A DNA stretch of 64,000 nucleotides from Ornithinibacter sp. Its GTDB lineage: Bacteria; Actinomycetota; Actinomycetes; Actinomycetales; Dermatophilaceae. Below the pieces are notes generated by a model, which was given only the letters and a program-made list of their open reading frames with translations, did not search any database and was not told where the DNA came from. This document shows, piece by piece, positions 1-8,626 of this stretch. The position numbers and the translations under genes are program-made. Location: the NCBI GenBank assembly GCA_029266735.1, contig JAQSWG010000003.1:1-64000 (forward strand). The letters are read 5' to 3'. How positions within the stretch are numbered: position 1 is the stretch's first letter; each line of letters begins with the position of its first letter.

Positions 1-2
1 CG

Positions 3-245
3 GTCGGCGCCTACATCGGCGCCGCGTACTGGTTCGCAAGCTCGACGTCCTTCGCCAACCCTGCTGTCACCGTCGGGCGGGCCTTCTCCGACACGTTCGC
101 GGGAATCGCTCCGGCGTCCGTCCCACCGTTCATCCTGGCGCAGCTCGTGGGGGCAGGCGTGGGGGCCGGGCTCGTCCTGTTGCTGTACCCCGACGCCCCG
201 GCCGCCGCCGACGATGCCCTCGGGCCACACAACACCCCGGACTGA
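3..245 (+). CDS. aquaporin / MIP-family channel, C-terminal part
   Basis: This is the 3' end of a gene that starts before the window; 80 residues are visible. The segment FANPAVTVGRAFSDTFAGI holds the second NPA box of the major intrinsic protein family, followed by a glycine- and alanine-rich membrane helix (AQLVGAGVGAGLVLLLYP) and a short acidic tail. Proteins of this family are integral membrane channels for water or small neutral solutes. In actinobacteria a similar aquaporin often sits near arsenic-resistance genes, but no ars gene can be seen downstream here, so the substrate is open. The reading frame is set by the NPA box. Confidence 0.85.
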   Translation, partial: VGAYIGAAYWFASSTSFANPAVTVGRAFSDTFAGIAPASVPPFILAQLVGAGVGAGLVLLLYPDAPAAADDALGPHNTPD

Positions 246-759
246 TCCGCCTCGGGCGTCGCACCGCGCAGGCTCACCGGGGACCACGCGGCTCGGCTTC
301 GGGCCGGCTCAGTGGCCACTTCCGACGCCAGCCACCTCTCGCGGACGGCGGCCCCACCGCACCCGCCCCACGGATCCCGAGGTTCCGGCTCGTGGTCGCG
401 TCGATGCACTTGGGCTGGGGCGTTACCCGGCTCCCGTACGCCCAGACCTTGAGGCGGGATGTCAGCTCGCGTTCTCGAACTTCCCGGTTCGCCGCGTTCT
501 GTCGAAAGAGGGGATGCATCGGACTGTGCAGGGCATACCTCAGCACCCAGCCGTGCTGGCACAGGGCGAGGGGTTCGGCGTCCCCGGTAACCCGGGTGAT
601 CAATGCGCGCCTCCGGGGACGCCTGGCCGTCAGACCCGGGTTTCGAACCCAGACGGTTGAGGGATTCCTACCCCACGGTGGGTCCGCAAGACTCCCAGCA
701 CCTCACGCGACCACATCTGTCCAACCTGCGCTTCGCATGCCAAGGAACCGTCGAAGTGG
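246..759. other. no convincing gene; holds the first hairpin repeat
   Basis: The open frames here have no recognisable domain, no good ribosome binding site and overlap one another, so I call none. The stretch contains the first copy of a repeated hairpin element (576-700). It may be a remnant of rearranged DNA between the aquaporin and the broken secreted-protein gene. Confidence 0.5.
576..700. repeat. hairpin-bearing repeat, copy A
   Basis: Perfect 10-bp stem gcgtccccgg (578-587) with ccggggacgc (613-622). The loop contains acccgggtgatcaatgcgcg, which is repeated exactly at 1359-1378. Similarity to copy B goes on past the stem (ctggccg, cggtt, gtgggtc). The stem sequences differ somewhat between copies while pairing is kept. 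It lies in noncoding DNA; it could be a REP-like or small mobile element, or a terminator family. Confidence 0.65.
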
Positions 760-1189
760 TCAGGCATGTGCGACTGTGGGCACCGCCCTCGCCAGCCCGG
801 GTGATCCAGCGCGCTGGCGAGGGCGGGTCACACGCCGACACAACGACGCGCGCCGCCCGACCCCCCGCGGATGAATTGGGGGCAACGGCTGCGGCGACCA
901 GAGCTGGCGCGGGGTCGTTCTGGTCAGGCACGCATCTCGCGGCCCGGGGTTGCCGATCACTCCCACGGAGCCGTAGCCCGACCACCTTCCCACGACACCG
1001 CCCGAATTCTCGGGGTTGCCGACCGGGTCGCTCACCACCGCGGAGATGCAGGGTCACGGTGCCGCCGCTGCGGTCGAACATCCCGCCAGCGGCCTCGCAC
1101 TCGCGCTCGCTGGGCGACGCCGCCAAGGCGGGCGCCGCACCCAAGAGACATACGACGGTGATCGCGGTCGTTGCCAGGGCTCGCTTCAT
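760..1189 (-). pseudogene. small secreted protein gene, frameshifted
   Basis: A gene reading leftward from 1189 starts with a clear Sec signal peptide (MKRALATTAITVVCLLGA, ending around APALA-AS) and continues ECEAAGGMFDRSGGTVT. After that the frame loses sense, while the next frame reads ISAVVSDPVGNPENSGGVVG. Removing a single C at about 1050 (accctgc to acctgc) joins the two parts and also restores a cysteine (TVTC) that could pair with the one in ECEAAGG. I infer a one-base insertion in a gene for a small exported protein with an N-terminal disulphide loop and a PVGNPENSGG segment. The 3' limit is uncertain because the residues after about 960 look like read-through. Function unknown. Confidence 0.55.
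783..826. repeat. 14-bp perfect hairpin, third member of the repeat family
   Basis: Stem ccgccctcgccagc (783-796) pairs exactly with gctggcgagggcgg (813-826). The loop region reads cccgggtgatccagcgcgc, close to the loop cccgggtgatcaatgcgcgc of the copies at 576-700 and 1345-1465, although the stem sequence is quite different. It lies inside the tail of the frameshifted gene. A terminator is possible, but the conserved loop argues for a repeat family. Confidence 0.7.
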
Positions 1190-1668
1190 GAGTGTTCCGC
1201 CCTGAGGTGGGCGGCCCCCTACGACACGCGCTCGAGCCGGAGACGCGCTGGCTGGGGAGAGGCTTCAAGTCCTGTCAAGGCGGAGCAGCAGTCCCCCGGC
1301 CGCTGCCTGCCTGAGCGGAGCGTGTCGACACGAGGCACCGGCTGCGGCGTCCCCGCTTACCCGGGTGATCAATGCGCGCTCACGGGGACACCTGGCCGCC
1401 ACGACACACGGTGTTGAATCCCGGCGGTTACAACCCCACTACCCGTGGGTCGGCATGCGACACGCGCCGAGATCCCCGGCATGAAGATCCATCGGGCTCA
1501 CGGGGCTCTCAGCAAGTTCGAGGGCAGCCCCGGCGGGTCGGTGTCACACTCACCGCTACGTCCGGGAGTGCCCGACGTCGGTCGAGCGCCTGCGGTCGAG
1601 TCATCCCGTTCCTGGCCTGTGGCGTGGCCCCGAGCGCACCGCAGCCGGACGACACTGGGAGGTGCCAC
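1190..1668. other. noncoding stretch with the second hairpin repeat
   Basis: No supported gene. It holds repeat copy B (1345-1465). The ribosome binding site gggaggtg of the following small gene lies at its end (about 1657-1664). Confidence 0.5.
1345..1465. repeat. hairpin-bearing repeat, copy B
   Basis: Stem gtccccg (1349-1355) with cggggac (1383-1389). The loop carries acccgggtgatcaatgcgcg (1359-1378), identical to copy A. Downstream similarity to copy A covers cctggccg, cggtta, ctaccc and gtgggtcggca, so the repeat unit is about 120 bp. Confidence 0.65.
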
Positions 1669-1908
1669 ATGAACAAGGACTCGGTCGAGGACCGCATGCG
1701 AGAAGCGGACCTCTCGGGAGGGTTGGCGCAGGGTGAGGTCCGCCTCTGCGACATCTACCGGGTCGTTCACGACACGAACGAGCGGGTGGCATCGCTTCAG
1801 CGGGAGGTCGCCCAGCTCCAAGAAGCGGTGTACACCTTGGAGGCCGTCGCGTCGCAGGTGAACGAGCTCCACCACCGAGAGTTCGGTGCAGGCGGCCACA
1901 GCGGTTGA
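1669..1908 (+). CDS. small coiled-coil protein of unknown function
   Basis: 79 residues from the ATG at 1669, which follows gggaggtg with ordinary spacing; a longer upstream reading has no family-like content. The protein is soluble and acidic. From about residue 35 to 68 it shows heptad-like hydrophobics (RVASLQREVAQLQEAVYTLEAVA), so a short coiled coil or helical hairpin is likely. There is no signal peptide and no catalytic motif. It stands alone between noncoding DNA and the convergent epimerase gene, about 257 bp away. I do not recognise the family; a small oligomerising or adaptor protein is the most that can be said. Confidence 0.55.
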   Translation: MNKDSVEDRMREADLSGGLAQGEVRLCDIYRVVHDTNERVASLQREVAQLQEAVYTLEAVASQVNELHHREFGAGGHSG

Positions 1909-2165
1909 ACGCGTGGGTGCCGCCACACGGCCGACACGACGAGGATGACGACACTGTCAAACCTCGGTGGTGGTCCGGTCCGTTTTACCGCCGTCAGGGC
2001 TGACAATGACGAGAACGGCCGTCGCGGGTCCTTCTGCTAGAGCCTCCGCGACGGACTGACATGGCGCTCCCCATTCCCGCCATGCTGACGGTCAACCTCG
2101 CGGCTGCGGCCTGACCGCAACGCGCCAGTGTGGACGTCGAGGTCGCGCAGGACATCGGCACGACG

Positions 2166-3053
2166 TCAGCCGGACTGCGGGGCCGGCATGAGGTGGTGCT
2201 CCGCCCGAAAGCCCAACAGCGTCCTGGCGCGCGTCAGGTCGATGGGCACCTCTCGGCCCAGGAAGGACCGCAGCCGCGGCACGCCGGGTGCATGACGGTC
2301 CAGCAGGTCTTCGGTGGGAAAGGGGACCGTGGTGTCGTCCGCCGCGACGAACACGGCATGCGCTCCGCGGGATCCGCTGAGGAGGCTCAGCTCGATGGCC
2401 CGGGCCGCGTCCCGGGAGTCGAGGTAGGACCACCCCTCGTTCACCCCGTCCACCGGATGCTGCGCAGCCCGCTCGGCGTGCTCGAGGAGCACCCCCCGCT
2501 CGGCGGTCATCGGAAAGCGGAGAGCGATGATGTCGATGCCCCAGTGGCGCGCGGCCATCTCCGCCGTCCGCTCGTCGGTGTACTTCGACAACGAGTAGGG
2601 GTCGTCCAGGTCCGCGGGCAGCTGCTCGTCCAGCGGGTAGTACGCGGGTCGGACGTCGTGGGAGTTGAAGGGACCACCGTACGCATTGATGCTGCTGGCG
2701 ATCACCGCCCGACGGATGCCGAGCTCGCCCGCGTGGGCCAGGACGGTGAAGGTGGAGACGACGTTCGTCGAGAACACCGTCGTCCAGTCCGCCAGCTCGG
2801 GGCTGGGAATGGCCGCGAGGTGAACGACGAGCTCGACCTCCTCGAGCGCCGCCTGGACCATCTCGTCGTCTCGTGCGTCGCCGTACAGCACTCTCTCCGC
2901 CGACACGTGGGGTGCGCCCTCGCGCGGGAGGGACAGACCGGTGACGCGCGCGCCGAGGCTGGTCAGCCGTTCGCAGGTGGCCGAGCCGATCGTTCCGTCT
3001 GCACCTGTCACGAGCACCCGTCGGCCCGCCAGTCCTTGCCTCCGCGCACCCAC
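2166..3053 (-). CDS. NAD(P)-dependent epimerase/dehydratase (extended SDR)
   Basis: About 295 residues. The N-terminus carries the Rossmann glycine motif VTGADGTIG, and the middle holds DDPYSLSKYTDE, the YxxxK catalytic pair of short-chain dehydrogenases; VVHLAAIPSP is the typical strand-4 segment. The family includes nucleotide-sugar 4-epimerases and 4,6-dehydratases; the substrate cannot be told. I chose the GTG at 3053, directly before ARRQGLAGRRVLVTG, because the upstream extension to 3227 is low in family character and would overlap the divergent methyltransferase; no strong ribosome binding site decides it. With the neighbouring methyltransferase it could act on sugars or a glycosylated product. 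Confidence 0.75.
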   Translation of the reverse strand: MGARRQGLAGRRVLVTGADGTIGSATCERLTSLGARVTGLSLPREGAPHVSAERVLYGDARDDEMVQAALEEVELVVHLAAIPSPELADWTTVFSTNVVSTFTVLAHAGELGIRRAVIASSINAYGGPFNSHDVRPAYYPLDEQLPADLDDPYSLSKYTDERTAEMAARHWGIDIIALRFPMTAERGVLLEHAERAAQHPVDGVNEGWSYLDSRDAARAIELSLLSGSRGAHAVFVAADDTTVPFPTEDLLDRHAPGVPRLRSFLGREVPIDLTRARTLLGFRAEHHLMPAPQSG

Positions 3054-3195
3054 GACGTCGATCGTGCCACGTGGACTGCGCCCCGGTAGGAGTGGGTCCG
3101 GGCAGCTGGAACGCTCTGTCTCGGACCAGGACCTGGCGCTTGGCCTCATTGTCAGGCGCCGAGTCTCGGCTCGCGTCAGGGGTGGCGCCAGCCCG

Positions 3196-3201
3196 TAGGG
3201 T
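3196..3201 (+). promoter_or_regulatory. -10 box of a leaderless transcript (methyltransferase)
   Basis: TAGGGT lies 7 nt before the ATG at 3209, and no Shine-Dalgarno sequence is present, which fits a transcript starting at or next to the start codon. Confidence 0.45.
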
Positions 3202-3208
3202 CGGGCCC

Positions 3209-4030
3209 ATGGAGGACCTCGCCACATTGGCCGAGCTGCACGGAACGGACAAGCGCGACCACGGCTACATTCCCTTCTACGACAGCCTCTTCTCGCCCAA
3301 GAGGCACGAGTCCGTGACCCTGCTGGAGATCGGCGTCGGGGGGTTCAGCGACCCCGAGGATCCGTCGGCCGGCGGCGAGTCCCTGCGACTGTGGAGGGAC
3401 TTCTTTCCTGGTGGGACGATCGTCGGCTTGGACGTCCTCGACAAGAGGGCTGTGGCCGAAGAGCGAGTGCACGTCGTGCAGGGCAGTCAGGTCGACCCGC
3501 GGTGCCTGGAACGCCTTGCTTGTCAGTACGGCCCCTTCGACATCGTCATCGACGACGGGAGCCACGTGCCCGCGCACGTTCGGTTCACGTTCGACGCCCT
3601 CTTGCCGCATCTGAAGCCCGACGGCATCTACGTCATCGAGGACACGCAGACGTCGTACTGGCCCGAGTGGGGAGGCGCCTTCCGGCTGAACGCCCGCAGG
3701 ACCTCGATGGCCATGGTGAAGCAGCGACTCGACCACCTCAACCACGCGGAGTTCAAGAGGCCGGGATTCGTCCCGTCCGATGCCGACCGCCGGATCGTCG
3801 AGATCCGTGCTCGCCACAACATCGTGGCCTTCGTCTGCGGGTCCAACGACCGCCCCAGCCGCCTGAACCGCTCCCACCCTGTACCGACCCGCAGCTGGCT
3901 CCGGGAGGAGCTCGCGCCGGTGGCCGTCCAGCGACTTCGCCATCCGGTCGTTCTGAGCGCCCTCGACAAGGCTGGTGCCCGTGGTGGCGCGCGATGGGTA
4001 CGCCGGCGCCTCTTCGGCTGGGTCTCCTGA
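3209..4030 (+). CDS. SAM-dependent O-methyltransferase, MycE/macrocin-methyltransferase-like
   Basis: 273 residues. The opening LAELHGTDKRDHGYIPFYD followed by VTLLEIGVGG (SAM-binding loop), TIVGLDVLDK and DIVIDDGSHVPAHV is the pattern of metal-dependent macrolide sugar O-methyltransferases such as MycE and of related enzymes in polysaccharide clusters. LLPHLKPDGIYVIEDTQTS is the usual post-catalytic strand. It probably methylates a sugar hydroxyl. The divergent epimerase next door, 155 bp away, supports a sugar-modification role, but no glycosyltransferase or polyketide genes are in view. The C-terminal 50 residues are basic and arginine-rich. The substrate is not inferable. Confidence 0.75.
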   Translation: MEDLATLAELHGTDKRDHGYIPFYDSLFSPKRHESVTLLEIGVGGFSDPEDPSAGGESLRLWRDFFPGGTIVGLDVLDKRAVAEERVHVVQGSQVDPRCLERLACQYGPFDIVIDDGSHVPAHVRFTFDALLPHLKPDGIYVIEDTQTSYWPEWGGAFRLNARRTSMAMVKQRLDHLNHAEFKRPGFVPSDADRRIVEIRARHNIVAFVCGSNDRPSRLNRSHPVPTRSWLREELAPVAVQRLRHPVVLSALDKAGARGGARWVRRRLFGWVS

Positions 4031-4066
4031 GGGTCCTCGGTGCGAGGACCGGCGCACGCGCCGCGG

Positions 4067-4717
4067 TCACCGGGGGGCAAGCCCCGCAGCGACGTCGAGG
4101 TCGGCGACCAGTGCGGCGAAGTCCGCATCGCGAGTCCGCGACCGAATGACCGCTGACGGGTGGACGGTCGGGACGCACACCGGTGGCTCGGCGAGCGACA
4201 GCCGGTCCGTCGGCCACGGCACCGCCGTGCCGCGCGTGGCGCCGACCCGGAAGGTCGGGCCGTAGATCGCCTGACCCGCCGTCGCGCCCAGGAGGACGAC
4301 GACCGCCGGGCGGACGGCATCCAACTCGGTCAGCAGCCAGGGTTGGCACGCCGCGACCTGCCAGCGTGCGGGGGACTTGTGGATCCGCTGCTTGCCACGG
4401 GTGCCCTCGTGTCGGAAGTGCTTGACGGCGTTGGTGAGGTACACGTCGTCGCGGGCAACCCCGGCCGCCTCGAGCGCGTCGTCAAGGAGCCGGCCAGCCG
4501 GACCGACGAAGGGGTGCCCGGCCAGGTCCTCGCGGTCACCGGGCTGCTCACCGACCAGCACCATCCGGGCACCATCGCGCCCTTCACCGAACACGGCCTG
4601 AGTGGCATCGCGGAAGAGGTCGCACCCTCGACAGGCCTGCACCGCAAGGCGACACGCATCCAGGGACGCCGGGCTCGGGACGAACGGCTCGGCCCCCGGA
4701 TACTCCTCGCTCGCCAC
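4067..4717 (-). CDS. udgX: UdgX-type uracil-DNA glycosylase
   Basis: 216 residues. GEQPGDRED (57-64) with HPFVGPAGRLLD (68-79) is motif A of the family 4/5-like glycosylases in the form typical of UdgX. RGKQRIHKSP (107-116) corresponds to the KRRIH loop that in mycobacterial UdgX lets a histidine bond covalently to DNA at the uracil-excised site. Here the loop is KQRIH: the third Arg and His113 are kept and the second residue is Gln. Cysteines at 29, 32 and 124 are candidate Fe-S ligands, and VPTVHPSAVIR is motif B. GTG at 4717 was chosen because the upstream frame is out-of-family; a gggagat element precedes it. A broken dinB gene lies upstream on the same strand, so this may have been a DNA-damage pair. 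Confidence 0.85.
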   Translation of the reverse strand: MASEEYPGAEPFVPSPASLDACRLAVQACRGCDLFRDATQAVFGEGRDGARMVLVGEQPGDREDLAGHPFVGPAGRLLDDALEAAGVARDDVYLTNAVKHFRHEGTRGKQRIHKSPARWQVAACQPWLLTELDAVRPAVVVLLGATAGQAIYGPTFRVGATRGTAVPWPTDRLSLAEPPVCVPTVHPSAVIRSRTRDADFAALVADLDVAAGLAPR

Positions 4718-4890
4718 GGCGCCACCCGATCTCCCCGACGTGCCGCGGTCGACCTCCGTCGGCCCTGGCTGGAAGCACGTCCGACGCCGCCGACCTACCC
4801 CGGGGGGCAGCACGGAAACCGCGCCGCCGGTTTCACGCGTGGGCAGGCACCCTCCCTGGATCAGCTGCCGTGCCTGGAACCCCAGTCCCG

Positions 4891-5959
4891 TCAGGGCCCA
4901 CCGCGTCGGCCGTGGGTGCGCGGCGCGTCGTAACCGCCCTCCGGCGGCACCATCTCCGCACGGACACCGAGGAGGCGCACCCGGCGGTCGTCGTCGAGAC
5001 CCCGGAAGAGCTCCAGGGCCGTCTCCGCCACGACGCGTGGCTCCCACGTCGGGAACGACAGCTTCCGCGACCGGTTGACCGTGAAGAAAGGGGCGAACCG
5101 CACCTTGAGATGCACCCGTGCGCATGGACGGCCCTCGGCCCGGAGGTCCTCGACCACCTGCTCGGCAAGGAGCCGCAGAGCGGGTTCGACCTCCTGTGGA
5201 CCCTCGAGGTCCCGCTGGTAGGTCGTCTCGCGGCCGTGCGCCCGGGGCACCCAGGGCGTGTCGTCCACCGTCGACGTGCTCTCGCCCCGGCCGAGCCGTG
5301 CCAGCCACGGCCCGGTCTGCGGCCCGAACTCGGCGGCCAGCACGGCATCCTCGGCCTCCGCCAGCTGCCGCACCGTGGTGACCCCGAGCGCTCCCAGCCG
5401 CTGCGCGATGCGGGTGCCGACGCCCCACAGGTCGCGCGCCGGGCGATCGCCCATGACGTCGAACCAGTTCTCCCTCGTGAGCCGGAAGGTGCCACGCGGC
5501 TTGCCGAACTCGGTCGCGATCTTCGCGCGCACGGTCGTGTCGCCGACGCCCACGGTGCAGTGCAGCTGGGCGGCCTCGAGCACGTCAGCCTGGATGCGGC
5601 GCGCCGCAGCCTCTGGGTCGTCGGCCTCGATGCCGACGAACGCCTCGTCCCAGCCGAGCACCTGCACCACCGCACCCGGGACGGCGCGAATGGTGTCCAT
5701 GACGACGGCGGATGCCGCGTCGTACGCCGGCTTGTCCACCGGCAGGAGCACGGCATCCGGGCAACGGCGAACAGCCGTGCGCAGCGGCATCCCGGAGCGG
5801 ACCCCGAACTCGCGGGCCTCGTAGGAGGCGGTCGACACGACGCCCCTCTCGGTCGGGTCACCCCGCCCCCCGACGATGAGAGGAACCCCGGCGAGCTCCG
5901 GCCGCCGGAGGACCTCCACCGCACTGGTCCATGTCGACGTGCAGGACCCAGGACGGCAT
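4891..5959 (-). pseudogene. dinB: DNA polymerase IV (DinB, Y family), broken near the start
   Basis: From the ATG at 5959 the frame reads MPSWVLHVDMDQ, the normal Y-family opening with the catalytic Asp pair, then goes out of frame. The rest (SAVEVLRRPELAGVPLIVGG onward) is in another frame and is intact to the stop: STASYEAREFGVRSGM, LGWDEAFVG (the second catalytic acidic pair), GKPRGTFRL, LWGVGTRIAQRLGALG (helix-hairpin-helix) and the little-finger domain. Compared with the usual VDMDQFxAAVEVLRR pattern, about 8 nt are missing at around 5923. A start at the ATG at 5967 would keep one frame but replace the catalytic N-terminus with unrelated residues. I therefore call it inactive unless the deletion is a sequencing fault. 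Confidence 0.8.
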
Positions 5960-6027
5960 GCGTCCATCGTCGCGGATCGGGCGACCCACCGGCGCCAGGA
6001 GGCGTGTGCGGTCGCCACCCGACTGCC

Positions 6028-6171
6028 ATGCTGGCGCCCCTGCACCCGCAGCTGGGTCCGGTCCCCACGGACGAGCTGTTCGTCGCGCTGGGGACGCTCG
6101 CGGCGATGGTCGTGTTCCTCCTCGAGTCCCGCCGGCGTGGCCAGACGACGACGGCTCTTCGCAGCGTCTGA
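6028..6171 (+). pseudogene. fragment resembling the N-terminus of an Lgt-like membrane protein
   Basis: 47 residues: MLAPLHPQLGPVPTDELFVA then a membrane helix (ALGTLAAMVVFLLESRRRG) and a short unrelated tail. The HPQLGPVPTDELFVALG pattern resembles the first helix of prolipoprotein diacylglyceryl transferase-like proteins, which are normally 250 residues or longer with several more helices; here the frame stops right after the first. It sits between two other broken genes, so a remnant is more likely than a real small protein, though a single-helix peptide cannot be excluded. Confidence 0.4.
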
Positions 6172-6237
6172 CCCGCGGCGGAGGGCTGGAGGAACGCGGC
6201 CTCTGGGTCCGTTGCCGCCGCACCGGGGTGCCCTAGG

Positions 6238-8389
6238 GTGGTCGCCACTGACCTCAGGCATCGGGGTGGTCCCTTCCCCCGGAGGACGCCGCCTTGGGCT
6301 CACCTCGAACGGCTCACCAAGCACCCGCAGCTCTTCCTGTCTGCTGCCGACCAGATCGGCTCCGGTGTGGCGCTCGTCGCCCGTGAGGACCTCACCTACC
6401 TGGTCGTCAACGAGGCCATGGGACGGATCGACGGAGTCGCCGTCGAGGACCACGTCGGCAGGGCGGTCCCCGAGGTGCTCCCGGGCCGCCCAGTGGCGTT
6501 GGCTCGAGCCGCTGTCCCGACGGGTCTTCGCCGGCGAGGAGGTGACCTCGCGGTACACCGACACGGTCGACGGTGGCCTTCGGGTAGTGGACGTGAGGCT
6601 CGCACCCGTCCGTGAGGAGGGTGAGGTGGCCGCCATGCTCGTCGTCGTCACGGACGTCAGCGTCGGCGAGACGGTTCGGCGACACAGCGACCAGCTCCTC
6701 GTCCTGGCGCTGGAGCTCAACCTCGCAGAGAGCCTCGGGGAGGTGGCGGAGGCGGTCGCCGCTCACAGCCGCCACTGCTTCGGTGCGGTGGACACCGGCC
6801 TGTACTTGCGGTGCGACCCCCAGAGCCTCGTGCGGCTCTCCCGCGAGACGTCGGGCACCGTGACGATCTCGGGCATGGAGCGGGTGGGGCTGGAGGAGAC
6901 CGTGCCCGTCGCCCACGTCGTCAAGGGTCGGCGGGCCCTCTGGCTCGAGGAGCCGGGTGACTGGTCCCCGTACCCCGCGTTCCTCGACCCGGTCGCCGCG
7001 CTGGGGTGGCCTGTCGTCGGTGTGATCCCGCTGGGGGCGGCCCGCGAGGTTCGCGGCGCGCTCTACCTCACCTTCGCCGCTGGGCGCCAGGTCCCCGACC
7101 ACGAACGGCAGGCCGTGCAGACGCTTGCGGCGCTGTGCGCCGCAGCCCTGGAGCGGTTGGTCCGGGCCGAGGAGGCTCGGGCCGTGGCGGACAGGCTGCA
7201 CCTGACGCGTGGCCGGCTGGACCGCTCGACGCCACCGGAGCGTTCGGCATCGTCCGGGGCGACCTCGACGGGGCCCTGCACGCCAACGATCGCTTCCTCA
7301 GCATGGTGGGCCTGGTGCGCTTCCTCCCGACGGCCTGCCGTGGACGCGGCTCACGCCGCCGGAGTGGTCCGACACCGACGCGCAGGCACTCGGGCGTGCC
7401 CGGGTGACCGGCGAGCCGACGGCATACGAGAAGGAGCTCTGGCACGCCGACGGGCGACGGGTGCCGGTGCACGTGTCGGTGCTGCGCAGCCGGAAGGAGC
7501 CGTTCGAGGCGACGGCCGTCGTCCTCGACCTCACCGAGGTCAAGGAGAAGGAACGGCGGTCACGCCTGCTGCTGGAGGACCGCCAGCGCCTGTCGCAGAC
7601 GGTGCAGACTGCGCTCCTCCCCACCCTGCCGGACGGCCTGGACGGCGGCCCACTGCCTGTCGTGAGCGCCTACCAACCCGGGGACGAGCGACTCGCTCTC
7701 GGCGGTGACTTCTACGACGTGGTGCGCCGCCCGGACGGCCGGCTGGGGCTGCTCGTCGGTGACGTCTGCGGCCACGGTCCACTGGCAGCGGCGGTCGGGG
7801 CAGCGTGTCGCATCGCTTGGCGCACGGGGATGCTGTCGGGGGCCGACCTCGTCGTGGCGGTGGGACTCGTCGACCTCGTCCTGAGGAGTGAGCGCGAGGA
7901 GGAGGGCACCTTCGCGACGATCGTCAGCGCCATCTACGACTCCAGGAACGGCGACCTCGAGCTGCTGTCCGCCGGCCATCCGCCACCCCTGCTCCTCGAC
8001 CTCGTGGCGGGGCACCGCACCATGGTGGTCGACCAGGGACCGCTCCTCGGCGTCGTCGACCGGGCGGAGCACGTCGTGAACCGGATGGGGCTCCACGACG
8101 GACAGGCCCTGCTGCTCTACACCGACGGCCTCATCGAGGGCCGCGCTCGCCCAGGGTCCTCCACGAGGCTCGGCGACGACGACTCCACGAGCTCCTGGGG
8201 AACCTGCCGGCGGCGGACATCTGCCACCCCCAGCGGATCATCGACGAGGCGAACGCCCGCCATGGCGCGGCGCTGCCCGACGACGTCGCCCTGCTCGTCC
8301 TCGTGGCCCGGCCGGTGGACTGCCTGGAGGTACTCGCCGGGGGCGAGGCCCAGTCCCTCACCGGCAGCGTTCCGGCGTCAGCCTCCTGA
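6238..8389 (+). pseudogene. PAS-GAF-PAS-PP2C (SpoIIE/RsbU-like) phosphatase, multiple frameshifts
   Basis: The parts of one large signalling protein appear in order but in different frames: a PAS-like N-terminus (FLSAADQIGSGVALVAREDL), then after a shift near 6490 a PAS end and GAF domain (VRLAPVREEGEVAAMLVVV through GALYLTFAAGRQVPDHERQA), after a shift near 7215 a second PAS start (LDATGAFGIVRGDLDGALHA), after a shift near 7320 its end and a full PP2C core (YQPGDERLALGGDFYDV, GLLVGDVCGHGPLAAA, LELLSAGHPPPLLL, LLLYTDGLIEGR), and after a shift near 8160 the C-terminus (DICHPQRIIDEANARHG, ALPDDVALLVLVARP). Family members dephosphorylate anti-sigma antagonists. Metal-binding Asp residues are still readable, so decay looks recent. 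The start codon is uncertain. Confidence 0.8.
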
Positions 8390-8397
8390 CGGGCTCG

Positions 8398-8583
8398 TCA
8401 GAGCCGGCGGCGGGCAGCCACGGACACCGCGGTCGCGGCCGCCGACGCGACGAGCGTCAGGCACCCGATCGGCAGCGGCAGGCAGCACCCACCGACCGAG
8501 ACCCGGGTGCCGTTGCGCGTGGTCGTCGAGTACTGCGGGATGGGACCGAAGAAGCCGAACCGGCCTCGTCGTCGGGCAGCCAT
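8398..8583 (-). CDS. small conserved hypothetical membrane-associated protein
   Basis: 61 residues from the ATG at 8583, which is preceded by an aggaagg ribosome binding site. The basic N-terminus (MAARRRGRFGFFGPIPQYST) is followed by VSVGGCCLPLPIGC, with three cysteines, and one hydrophobic helix (TLVASAAATAVSVA) before a basic end. The GCCLP-LPIG element looks like a conserved core seen in small actinobacterial proteins; no function is known to me. It could be a single-pass peptide with the C-terminus inside. It is co-directional with the DUF1360 gene, 43 bp downstream of it. Confidence 0.6.
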   Translation of the reverse strand: MAARRRGRFGFFGPIPQYSTTTRNGTRVSVGGCCLPLPIGCLTLVASAAATAVSVAARRRL

Positions 8584-8626
8584 GAGCGGCCTTCCTGTGG
8601 TGGACGGATGAGGGGAGCCGGACGGC

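Noticed and set aside
590-660. tRNA-like T arm (ctggg-TTCGAAA-cccgg) on the minus strand next to repeat copy A
   Set aside because: No matching acceptor, D or anticodon arms could be built, so it is not called a tRNA.
1372-1668. longer reading of the small coiled-coil gene
   Set aside because: It runs through repeat copy B and has no ribosome binding site, while ATG 1669 has one.
3054-3227. longer start for the epimerase at 3227
   Set aside because: It would overlap the divergent methyltransferase start and adds residues unlike the family.
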